This document shows positions 54,701-61,682 of a stretch of DNA of 64,000 nucleotides, piece after piece (position 1 is the stretch's first letter; every line of letters begins with the position of its first letter). The notes under the pieces were generated by a model. It saw nothing but the letters and a program-made list of their open reading frames with translations. It made no database searches and was not told where the DNA came from. Source of the stretch: Sabellastarte sp. h YS-2021. Its lineage: Eukaryota; Annelida; Polychaeta; Sabellida; Sabellidae. The stretch lies in assembly GCA_964017235.1 (NCBI GenBank), contig OZ024936.1, positions 8,842,496 through 8,906,495 of the forward strand. Reading direction: 5' to 3'. The translations under genes and the position numbers were made by a program.

Positions 54701-57111
54701 TGGTCAATCTGGCTGAAATTTTTACAGGAAACTCAGTTTATATCAGAGAATGAATTTGTATTAGGCTGGCATACTCGAGGGCCACATTAAAAATTTCAAT
54801 TTCCGGGGTGTGGGGGGGCCCCAGGTTACCCCTCAGGTGGAAGATGTCAATTATATTCTAATATTGCCAATCTGAAGCCCAAATTTAATTTTATGCATAT
54901 TCTAATAATTAATGAGGATATTTTAGGCACATTTGGAGCATTACATGTCTAACCAGAAAATATTTCACCAAAATAGTGTTTTAAATATAGCCAAAAATAG
55001 ATGTAAATCAGCCCAAACCAGTACCAAATATTGGTCTATAAGTCTGAAATTTGGCCTAAAAATCACTTGCCACATACTAAATCTGACTGCATAGGTTTTA
55101 GGATTACATCTGGTATACCAGTGGTGTCATATGTGTCATATGTGATCCAGGAAGGCGAAAATACAGCCTCAGATGGCTGTATCAGGAAATGCTGATATAT
55201 TCTCAATTAAGGTAGATTCAAGGTTGAAAACCATATTGAATCACACAGGAGTCGCCCCTGAAATGAATTTTAGTATTGTGTTCCTTCAGAAATACATATG
55301 TAGCCCAAAGTACAGGTTCAGGGAGTGTAGTTGGCGAGGGATAGGTAAAATGCCAGATCAGCCCAAACCACCCCTTAAAGTTGGTCAATCTGGCTGAAAT
55401 TTTTACAGGAAACTCAGTTTATATCAGAGAATGAATTTGTATTAGGCTGGCATACTCGAGGGCCACATTAAAAATTTCAATTTCCGGGGTGTGGGGGGGC
55501 CCCAGGTTACCCCTCAGGTGGAAGATGTCAATTATATTCTAATATTGCCAATCTGAAGCCCAAATTTAATTTTATGCATATTCTAATAATTAATGAGGAT
55601 ATTTTAGGCACATTTGGAGCATTACATGTCTAACCAGAAAATATTTCACCAAAATAGTGTTCTAAATATAGCCAAAAATAGATGTAAATCAGCCCAAACC
55701 AGTACCAAATATTGGTCTATAAGTCTGAAATTTGGCCTAAAAATCACTTGCCACATACTAAATCTGACTGCATAGGTTTTAGGATTACATCTGGTATACC
55801 AGTGGTGTCATATGTGTCATATGTGATCCAGGAAGGCGAAAATACAGCCTCAGATGGCTGTATCAGGAAATGCTGATATATTCTCAATTAAGGTAGATTC
55901 AAGGTTGAAAACCATATTGAATCACACAGGAGTCGCCCCTGAAATGAATTTTAGTATTGTGTTCCTTCAGAAATACATATGTAGCCCAAAGTACAGGTTC
56001 AGGGAGTGTAGTTGGCGAGGGATAGGTAAAATGCAAGATCAGCCCAAACCACCCCTTAAAGTTGGTCAATCTGGCTGAAATTTTTACAGGAAACTCAGTT
56101 TATATCAGAGAATGAATTTGTATTAGGCTGGCATACTCGAGGGCCACATTAAAAATTTCAATTTCCGGGGTGTGGGGGGCCCCAGGTTACCCCTCAGGTG
56201 GAAGATGTCAATTATATTCTAATATTGCCAATCTGAAGCCCAAATTTAATTTTATGCATATTCTAATAATTAATGAGGATATTTTAGGCACATTTGGAGC
56301 ATTACATGTCTAACCAGAAAATATTTCACCAAAATAGTGTTCTAAATATAGCCAAAAATAGATGTAAATCAGCCCAAACCAGTACCAAATATTGGTCTAT
56401 AAGTCTGAAATTTGGCCTAAAAATCACTTGCCACATACTAAATCTGACTGCATAGGTTTTAGGATTACATCTGGTATACCAGTGGTGTCATATGTGTCAT
56501 ATGTGATCCAGGAAGGCGAAAATACAGCCTCAGATGGCTGTATCAGGAAATGCTGATATATTCTCAATTAAGGTAGATTCAAGGTTGAAAACCATATTGA
56601 ATCACACAGGAGTCGCCCCTGAAATGAATTTTAGTATTGTGTTCCTTCAGAAATACATATGTAGCCCAAAGTACAGGTTCAGGGAGTGTAGTTGGCGAGG
56701 GATAGGTAAAATGCCAGATCAGCCCAAACCACCCCTTAAAGTTGGTCAATCTGGCTGAAATTTTTACAGGAAACTCAGTTTATATCAGAGAATGAATTTG
56801 TATTAGGCTGGCATACTCGAGGGCCACATTAAAAATTTCAATTTCCGGGGTGTGGGGGGGCCCCAGGTTACCCCTCAGGTGGAAGATGTCAATTATATTC
56901 TAATATTGCCAATCTGAAGCCCAAATTTAATTTTATGCATATTCTAATAATTAATGAGGATATTTTAGGCACATTTGGAGCATTACATGTCTAACCAGAA
57001 AATATTTCACCAAAATAGTGTTCTAAATATAGCCAAAAATAGATGTAAATCAGCCCAAACCAGTACCAAATATTGGTCTATAAGTCTGAAATTTGGCCTA
57101 AAAATCACTTG
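39742..57111 (+). repeat. 681-bp satellite array, right part
   Basis: Continuation of the same array in the same orientation and exact phase, with 25 full units (landmark frame at 40176 through 56534) plus a partial last unit cut off at 57111 by the Polinton. Units share private variants with the left part. The acttggcacat plus ttctctatt pair occurs in the units at 27797, 43588 and 44950, and the accaccgctt variant at 27313 and 44466. Local higher-order structure is present too: catatttgatcc variants are spaced by 2 and 3 units (45599, 46964, 49008) and the atgcaag variant by 7 units (51262 and 56031). No gene is supported. Confidence 0.97.
57106..57111. other. Probable left copy of a 6-bp target-site duplication
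   Basis: The satellite breaks immediately after cacttg. Polintons duplicate 6 bp on insertion, so cacttg is the predicted target duplication. The right element end lies outside the window, so the second copy cannot be seen. Confidence 0.55.
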
Positions 57112-57340
57112 AGTAGTATAGGAGATACTATGGTCACGCAAGGGGGATTGTAGTCACACAATCTACGTGGTCCCCCTGTGGGGGTTGTATAGATTTTTGT
57201 GACCAGCAGTCACGGCCCATCTGTGTGAGGAGGGGGATATGGGGGAGTTGGGGGGTTGTATAGATTTTTGTGACCAGCAGTCACGGCCCATCTGTGTGAG
57301 GAGGGGGATATGGGGTAGTTGGGGGGTTTACTTAATGCAG
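57112..57340 (+). repeat. Left terminal region of the Polinton (terminal inverted repeat expected)
   Basis: It starts AGTAGTATAGGAGATACTA, where tagtat and atacta form a 6-bp inverted pair at the very tip. A second inverted pair, aggggga/tccccct, follows within 40 bp. The region is G-rich and non-coding. How far the terminal inverted repeat extends cannot be judged without the right end. Confidence 0.65.
57180..57321 (+). repeat. 71-bp direct tandem duplication in the Polinton terminus
   Basis: Two adjacent 71-bp copies (57180-57250 and 57251-57321), each containing ttgtatagatttttgtgac and gtgtgaggagggggatat, differ at one base only. The start of a third copy (ggggggtt) follows. Subterminal direct repeats like these occur in transposons as transposase-binding or replication-related sites. 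That role is inference here. Confidence 0.85.
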
Positions 57341-57360
57341 GGTGTTAATTATCTGTGAAA

Positions 57361-57369
57361 ATATATATT
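57361..57369 (+). promoter_or_regulatory. TATA-like box of the BIR gene
   Basis: The sequence atatatatt lies about 40 bp upstream of the ATG at 57407, a spacing that allows a short 5' leader. It belongs to the TATATA type also seen before the TBP and integrase genes. Confidence 0.5.
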
Positions 57370-57406
57370 GGGTAGTAAACCGATTTCGCTTTCATAAACC
57401 ATCGAG

Positions 57407-57886
57407 ATGTCGAAGGAGCAAGATCACGCAGTAGACGGTAGAATCGGAGGCTTTTCATTCGGGACCAGTTCTACAAATGGACCGACTATGTCGAAGGAGC
57501 ATACCGACAATGCTAGAATAGGAGGCTTTGCATTGTCAACGAATCAGGACACTGTTGAGAAAGGTGTATTCGAAGGTTTCTCTGTGTTGAAGCATACTAA
57601 ATATTTGCTTTATTCGTCTAGAATGGCAACCTTTAATACATGGCCAAAAGCCATGCCTATCACTGCCAAAGAATTAGCGCATGCAGGATTTATTTATACT
57701 GGCTATGCTGACAAGGTACATTGTCCCTGGTGTAGCATTACTTTGTACTCTTTCGAAACTAGAGACAGCGCTTACGAAGAGCACCTGAAGCACAGTAAAG
57801 GATGCCAGTACCTTCTGATGACAGTTCCCGACAAGTTCACCGACATCAACGGATTATGTCCTACAAAGGGACACGGACTATTTTAA
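57407..57886 (+). CDS. Single-BIR inhibitor-of-apoptosis-like protein
   Basis: A 159-residue ORF. Residues 66-137 form a BIR domain: SRMATFNTWP, then AGFIYTGYADKVHCPWC, then EEHLKHSKGC. The zinc ligands C106, C109, H126 and C133 fit the classic C-x2-C-x16-H-x6-C spacing exactly. There is no RING or CARD. The N-terminus has an internal duplication, MSKE...RIGGF at residues 1-15 and again at 28-41. BIR proteins of this short kind bind caspases or IAP-binding motifs, so the likely role is to block host-cell death, as with IAPs of large DNA viruses (inference). It is the first gene of the element, on the + strand, with its own TATA-like box upstream. The ORF looks whole. Confidence 0.88.
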   Translation: MSKEQDHAVDGRIGGFSFGTSSTNGPTMSKEHTDNARIGGFALSTNQDTVEKGVFEGFSVLKHTKYLLYSSRMATFNTWPKAMPITAKELAHAGFIYTGYADKVHCPWCSITLYSFETRDSAYEEHLKHSKGCQYLLMTVPDKFTDINGLCPTKGHGLF

Positions 57887-58122
57887 AAAATTCTAGAATA
57901 TAGAAACACATACACGCACATTTTTTCTTCCAACCAATCAAATTGCAGCAATTATGGTCCCACCAAGCGAAGCACCCTGTCTTATAGTCACACCAATCAA
58001 ATTGCATGAATTATGGTCAAAATGCTGGATTTAACGTCACACCAATCAGAAGCAGGCATTCGATTATAAAATTGATGAGCATCTCTATAAATATATCGCA
58101 ACGTAGCATTCGGGCAGCAAAC
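57887..58122 (+). promoter_or_regulatory. CCAAT/TATA promoter region of the second + strand gene
   Basis: This non-coding stretch has three CCAATCA boxes at 57934, 57993 and 58042. The first two belong to a 26-bp imperfect direct repeat (CCAATCAAATTGCA, then aattatggtc) with a 59-bp spacing. The third is preceded by cgtcacac. A TATA box, tctataaata, follows at 58084-58093, about 35 bp before the ATG at 58123 and about 40 bp after the last CCAAT box. This is a textbook polymerase II promoter arrangement. An ATG at 58006 opens the same frame but lies within this promoter, upstream of the TATA box, so it was not chosen. Confidence 0.7.
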
Positions 58123-58902
58123 ATGGAATTGACAGCAGAAAAGAGCAAGTTCAACGAGACTACTTTCGTGCGTCTCAGCAAAAACAACCGTTACATTTGC
58201 TTTTCCAGTAACGTCTGGAAGAAGCTTTCAAATCAATTCCATAGCATAACCGAGGCTCTGAAGAATGAACAAAATTTCAAGTTCGAACTTACCAAAGAAT
58301 CTAACCTGGAGACGCTTCCCTTTTACGGCAAGATGTACGTCTGCTTTAAGAGGAATAATCTGTACATCAATTTGGACGAAATCCAATGGAAAGAGTTTCA
58401 AGAGAAAGCCCTCGAGATTTTCTCACCGGCGGATAAAGAAAACATTCCTCCTGAACCTACCTTAACCAAGTACCTTTACAGCGCTGAGCACGGATCTCCT
58501 AAATCGTTCTTCTCCAAGACGTCTCTGAAGCAGTACGCCGAACAGGAAGGGTGGCCCTACACTATAACCGAGAAAAAGGCTCCTGCCCCGGACAAACAGA
58601 AACTCGTCAGACTCGTTAGAGCCTATATGACCCAAAAGGCAGCGTCGGATCTCGTTAGAGAGCACTGCTATGGTTGTCAATACGACATGCTGGGACAGAG
58701 GGACCATAGCTGTTTAGAAGAAGACGCGGAACAAAATTACTTGCATTTGATCTCTTTAAGTAATGTGGCAGAAAACATCGAGAAAGTTTTCAAGATTTTA
58801 GGACTACAAGAAGTCGAATATGCGCCATTGGAGGAAACTACCCTACCAGTGTTAGAGACTATTCCCGAAGACTACAAACTGCTGTTCCGAGAGACCCTAT
58901 AA
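58123..58902 (+). CDS. Conserved Polinton cargo protein with Cys/His motif
   Basis: A 259-residue protein, start chosen at 58123 because the TATA box lies about 35 bp upstream. The C-terminal segment REHCYGCQYDMLGQRDHSC has C182, C185, H195 and C197 (C-x2-C-x9-H-x-C), a probable zinc-binding motif. I recall similar REHCYGC...H.C segments in uncharacterised invertebrate proteins linked to such elements. The N-terminal 100 residues contain two similar stretches, YICFSSNVWKKL and MYVCFKRNNLYINLDEIQW, which faintly recall the beta-sheet and helix pattern of PC4-like single-strand DNA-binding coactivators. That is a weak suggestion. A stretch near 100-115 is Pro/Glu-rich and probably a linker. Function unknown; nucleic-acid binding is the best guess. 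A polyadenylation signal follows 35 bp after the stop. Confidence 0.7.
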   Translation: MELTAEKSKFNETTFVRLSKNNRYICFSSNVWKKLSNQFHSITEALKNEQNFKFELTKESNLETLPFYGKMYVCFKRNNLYINLDEIQWKEFQEKALEIFSPADKENIPPEPTLTKYLYSAEHGSPKSFFSKTSLKQYAEQEGWPYTITEKKAPAPDKQKLVRLVRAYMTQKAASDLVREHCYGCQYDMLGQRDHSCLEEDAEQNYLHLISLSNVAENIEKVFKILGLQEVEYAPLEETTLPVLETIPEDYKLLFRETL

Positions 58903-58937
58903 ACTTTCAATTTCTCTATGTTTTATGTGAAATGTTC

Positions 58938-58943
58938 AATAAA
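58938..58943 (+). terminator. Polyadenylation signal AATAAA
   Basis: AATAAA lies 35 bp after the stop codon of the 259-residue gene and is followed by GT-rich sequence (atatgtgtactctgtaa), fitting cleavage and polyadenylation there. Confidence 0.6.
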
Positions 58944-58993
58944 ATATGTGTACTCTGTAAATATTAGTTTTTTTCCAGGGTTTCCTGGTCCCC

Positions 58994-59056
58994 CCTTCCT
59001 CGGAAGGTATTATTTGTTCGCAGACAAGGGTATCGTCTCGGGACCCCAACCGAGAC
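58994..59056. other. Two hairpins between convergent genes
   Basis: CCTTCC-tc-GGAAGG at 58994-59007 and GTCTCGG/CCGAGAC with an 8-nt loop at 59035-59056. The second directly adjoins the stop codon of the minus-strand 68-residue ORF. They lie between the convergent gene ends and could act as a two-way 3'-end structure. This is inference. Confidence 0.45.
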
Positions 59057-59263
59057 TCATTGTTGCCAGGATTCAATCACTTGACCATCTTTTAGCACTC
59101 TCACATTTATTAGGTCGTTACCGAATCTGGCTTGACCGTACTGTAATCCAGCCATCGCACACTCTTTGGCATCCGCATATTTCTTCTTGCTGGGTAATTT
59201 TTCCAAGTATTCTATCGTATACGTATACTTTGCGATACTAGGGTGATATCTGACATGCTCCAT
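59057..59263 (-). CDS. Small hypothetical protein (68 residues)
   Basis: The ORF has no recognised domain. The sequence is well mixed (for example YTIEYLEKLPSKKKYADAKE and LINVRVLKDGQVIESW) and reads as a small folded alpha/beta protein, so I treat it as a probable gene. It is the last minus-strand ORF before the convergent + strand gene. Its ATG follows directly on a long A-rich tract (minus-strand sense), and a TATAAAAG sequence lies about 85 bp upstream, just after the TBP stop codon. The stop codon is followed at once by a 7-bp-stem hairpin. Function unknown. Confidence 0.45.
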   Translation of the reverse strand: MEHVRYHPSIAKYTYTIEYLEKLPSKKKYADAKECAMAGLQYGQARFGNDLINVRVLKDGQVIESWQQ

Positions 59264-59264
59264 C

Positions 59265-59340
59265 TTTTTTTTTTGATTTTGTTTTTTATTTTTTTTTTGT
59301 TTTTTTTTTGTTTTTTTTTGTATTTTTTATTTATTTTTTC
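59265..59340. repeat. T-rich low-complexity tract (A-rich on the minus strand)
   Basis: Runs of 6-10 T separated by single G or A. On the minus strand it is A-rich, contains AATAAA (59330-59335) about 23 bp after the TBP stop codon, and ends at the ATG of the 68-residue ORF. It could serve both as 3' end of the TBP transcript and as an A-rich leader of the next gene. Confidence 0.7.
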
Positions 59341-59357
59341 GTATTTTGTCTGTACTT

Positions 59358-59852
59358 TTATAACACTTCTAACTCTAGTAAAACAGCATTAACTTTGTTA
59401 TCCAAATCTTTTTCGGATTTTATTCCAGTCACAATCGTTTTACCGCTTTTATAAACGGTATAATGTATCCCCTCTCTTATAAAGCCCACAGCATGAAAGA
59501 TTTCCGGTTCATAAGAACCTTGCATCCATTGTACTATTTTGCAATAGTCTACTTTTCCTCGTAAAGTATATACAGCACTCATAGTAAGCGTTTTGATTTT
59601 CTTCATCCTTACCGGATATCCCATTCTTTCCACTAACCTGGCGTATCGTCTCATTTGTTCTTTCCCTCCGTGACAAATAATTTTTCCGGTAGAATAAATC
59701 ATGCAAGTGCATCCGATTTTCCTATGTCTCCACAATAATCTTTCAAACGACAAAGAATGGTACTCGATGTCGATCTTCGTTTCTGCCATATCGCGCAGAT
59801 TTAATGGACATCCCAAATCGCTGTAAAGCACTCGATGCGTTAACTTGGCCAT
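59358..59852 (-). CDS. TATA-binding protein (TBP) homologue
   Basis: A 164-residue protein that is nearly only the TBP core domain (about 180 residues in eukaryotes). It has the two-fold repeat of TBP. Repeat 1: LGCPLNLRDMA (compare the TBP segment LGCKLDLKTIA), then EYHSLSFERLLWR, CTCMIYSTGKIICHGGK and YARLVERMGYP. Repeat 2: GSYEPEIFHAVGF, YTVYKSGKTIVTGIKS and the final helix. The spacing of both SGK/TGK loops and the YEPE box matches TBP closely. The positions of the four DNA-intercalating Phe residues read F36, Y53, F119 and Y134. The expected role is binding a TATA-like element and recruiting RNA polymerase, possibly favouring the element's own promoters. It starts 18 bp after the stop of the membrane-protein gene, with a TATATA sequence at 59891-59896 about 40 bp upstream. 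The ORF looks whole. It is unlikely to be a host TBP because it is so divergent and is embedded in the element's gene block. Confidence 0.87.
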   Translation of the reverse strand: MAKLTHRVLYSDLGCPLNLRDMAETKIDIEYHSLSFERLLWRHRKIGCTCMIYSTGKIICHGGKEQMRRYARLVERMGYPVRMKKIKTLTMSAVYTLRGKVDYCKIVQWMQGSYEPEIFHAVGFIREGIHYTVYKSGKTIVTGIKSEKDLDNKVNAVLLELEVL

Positions 59853-59870
59853 CTGGACTCGAACTGATCA

Positions 59871-60380
59871 TTAAACCAAACTCTCTTCCGTATATATCTT
59901 CAAATGAGCATTCGGTTCGTTTAAGGGTTTTTTGGTATACTGGTATATTATCCGATAACCTCCTACTAAACCCAGAAGCGAAAACGGAATGAATGTTAAA
60001 AAGAATGGCCACAAGAAAACTTCGTTACCTTCCGTTATTTCAATCGTAGATAGAGAGTCTCTTGGACAATCGCTATTCACGTAGATATGGCTGCTCCATC
60101 CCTCCAGCTCTCTACAACTGGAATACCTATTGCCAATCCAATTTAACATAGCAAGATTAGGCCAGTCATCTAAATCCGGTATTTGGGATAAGCTGCTATT
60201 AACAATATCCAGCATATCAATATTCCATATATCCGAACTATTAAATCTCGGAAACTCTTCTATTTCTTTACAGGATATTAAACTCAGAGACTCGTAGCAT
60301 CGACACACCGCTGGTTCACCACAAGGTTTGCAATAAAACCCGGGTATCCAAAAGAAAATCAAGAAATACTTCGCATACAT
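59871..60380 (-). CDS. Small LRR-type single-pass membrane protein
   Basis: A 169-residue protein. Residues 1-16 form a hydrophobic signal peptide. Five Cys (17, 20, 26, 28, 37) in the pattern C-x5-C-x-C-x8-C resemble an LRRNT cap. One or two leucine-rich-repeat-like turns follow (LDIVNSSLSQIPDL, then WPNLAMLNWIGN), then two more Cys (89 and 105). Residues 121-146 are a clear membrane helix with a short basic cytoplasmic start (YTKKP). NSS at 47 and 61 are possible N-glycosylation sites. The predicted topology is an outside N-terminus with an ectodomain of about 100 residues. It lies between the capsid gene and TBP, with a strong TATA-like motif upstream. It could be a virion surface protein or an immune decoy, both speculative. 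I know no standard Polinton gene like it. Confidence 0.7.
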   Translation of the reverse strand: MYAKYFLIFFWIPGFYCKPCGEPAVCRCYESLSLISCKEIEEFPRFNSSDIWNIDMLDIVNSSLSQIPDLDDWPNLAMLNWIGNRYSSCRELEGWSSHIYVNSDCPRDSLSTIEITEGNEVFLWPFFLTFIPFSLLGLVGGYRIIYQYTKKPLNEPNAHLKIYTEESLV

Positions 60381-60415
60381 CCTGAATGACTCATTTTTAG
60401 ACCTGTTCCTCCCCT

Positions 60416-60426
60416 TTTATAGACTT
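60416..60426 (-). promoter_or_regulatory. TATA-like motif of the membrane-protein gene
   Basis: On the minus strand it reads AAGTCTATAAAAGGGGAGG, about 35-40 bp before the ATG at 60380. A second TATAAAG lies just upstream and contains the TAA stop codon of the capsid gene. Confidence 0.65.
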
Positions 60427-60428
60427 CT

Positions 60429-61682
60429 TTATAGGATATTTCTGGCAGCATCCACTCTTATTTCAGCCGGAAAAGATGCGTACAGCAAGACGGTAGCATT
60501 TTCTTCTAAAGCCTTGGCAAATTTTAAATTGATTCTGGTATGCCCGCATTTCTTCTGATTTACCACATCCCCGCCTACTCTTCCCAAAATTCTAAATATG
60601 TATATGCAGTAACCGTTGGGATATTCTTTCATTTCTATACACCGACCGTATCTAGGTTCCTCGCACATCAGGGTCCAGTAAGCTTCAGCAAAATCTCCAT
60701 TGGTATAGTTAGGCGTAATAGCTTGAGATGGAACGGACACTCCATCTACCATAACCTCTGCGAAATTTAATTGGTAATTTTTAAAATTAAAGGGATTTTC
60801 AGAGTAATTACCATTGAATGCGCTTCCGCTGCACAACACTATTTTTATCTCAGAGGGTATGCTCCCGTGATACACGTCATCGGCAGACCACCCGTAACTT
60901 CCCTTTTCTATATTGAAAGCTTTTAAATCGGACTTCCAAAACGGGTACACGGCGCATTGCTTTGGTATTCTTTTTTCATGCGCTACCACCATACCAGGGC
61001 TTAGTTTCACCTGACAGACTCTCAAAGAGGCGTATTGTATTTCAACTTTGTAGTCGTCGGTAGTCTCAGCCATGAGTCGAAAAGGATCTTCGTGCTGGTA
61101 AAGTTTCATACGAATTCTAATACCATTGATGATAAATTTCTTTTGTTGACAAATATCCATTCTAATAGGGCCTTCTAAAAAGACTGTATTACCTTTACTC
61201 GTCCGTTTGTACCTTCGGTCGAACCCGATATTACTGGTCGAGTCGCTATCCATTGCGTCATAAGAGTCTTTATGGAATAGTTCGTTATTTAATATTCCCT
61301 TGGTATCTCCGATGTTACTGTTTAAAAGGGCATCTAAATACGCTTTGTAAGGATAATAAGAGCCCACGCTTGCGGTAATCAGCCTCTGGTTTAACTCGAT
61401 GTCTACTTGTCTGAACAAACTTTGCAATCCAAGGTTTGCTAAACATACTTTGTCCTCTTCGGTCACAGGTTTATCCTCCCCCGTTACGATGCGTAGGCCC
61501 ACTCTCAATCTACTTCTATTTAAATCGATATATGCGGCAGAATTTCCGGGTATATCGAATTCTAAGGGAGCATTTCTTCCTATCACGCCCTGAGGGGCAT
61601 AGGGAATCCATTCCGTTTTTTCAATGAAAGAATCCGTATGGGTCTCTTCGAACAAATGCAAATTAGATTCGTACACCTCCAT
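60429..61682 (-). CDS. Polinton major capsid-type protein
   Basis: A 417-residue protein starting at the ATG at 61682. The N-terminal half has the sequence features of the uncharacterised F54H12.2-like family common in invertebrate genomes and Polintons: PLEFDIPGNSAAYIDLNRSR, SLFRQVDIELNQRLI, SYYPYKAYLDALLN and then a FHKD box. This family is the likely double jelly-roll capsid protein of the elements. The rest is predicted beta-rich with no membrane segment, as expected for two jelly rolls. Its ATG overlaps the preceding stop codon (TGATG), so the basic-protein and capsid genes may be translationally coupled, although a TATA-like motif about 35 bp upstream also offers a separate promoter. 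At 417 residues it is shorter than many Polinton capsid proteins I recall. The ORF looks whole. Confidence 0.75.
   Translation of the reverse strand: MEVYESNLHLFEETHTDSFIEKTEWIPYAPQGVIGRNAPLEFDIPGNSAAYIDLNRSRLRVGLRIVTGEDKPVTEEDKVCLANLGLQSLFRQVDIELNQRLITASVGSYYPYKAYLDALLNSNIGDTKGILNNELFHKDSYDAMDSDSTSNIGFDRRYKRTSKGNTVFLEGPIRMDICQQKKFIINGIRIRMKLYQHEDPFRLMAETTDDYKVEIQYASLRVCQVKLSPGMVVAHEKRIPKQCAVYPFWKSDLKAFNIEKGSYGWSADDVYHGSIPSEIKIVLCSGSAFNGNYSENPFNFKNYQLNFAEVMVDGVSVPSQAITPNYTNGDFAEAYWTLMCEEPRYGRCIEMKEYPNGYCIYIFRILGRVGGDVVNQKKCGHTRINLKFAKALEENATVLLYASFPAEIRVDAARNIL

Noticed and set aside
1-57111. CRISPR array or bacterial repeat locus
   Set aside because: The repeat is a long 681-bp satellite without spacers, and both inserted elements are eukaryotic types.
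58006-58122. Upstream ATG extending the 259-residue protein by 39 residues
   Set aside because: This ATG lies between CCAAT boxes and before the TATA box. The extra residues look non-coding, and the ATG at 58123 fits the promoter spacing.
59473-59482. TATAAGAG string within the TBP coding sequence (and another near 62660 in the integrase)
   Set aside because: No gene start lies 30-40 bp downstream of either. They encode ordinary residues and are probably chance, which also warns that the motif is not rare in this AT-rich DNA.
59743-60012. 89-codon minus-strand ORF overlapping the TBP and membrane-protein genes
   Set aside because: It is a shadow frame of two genes with clear features.
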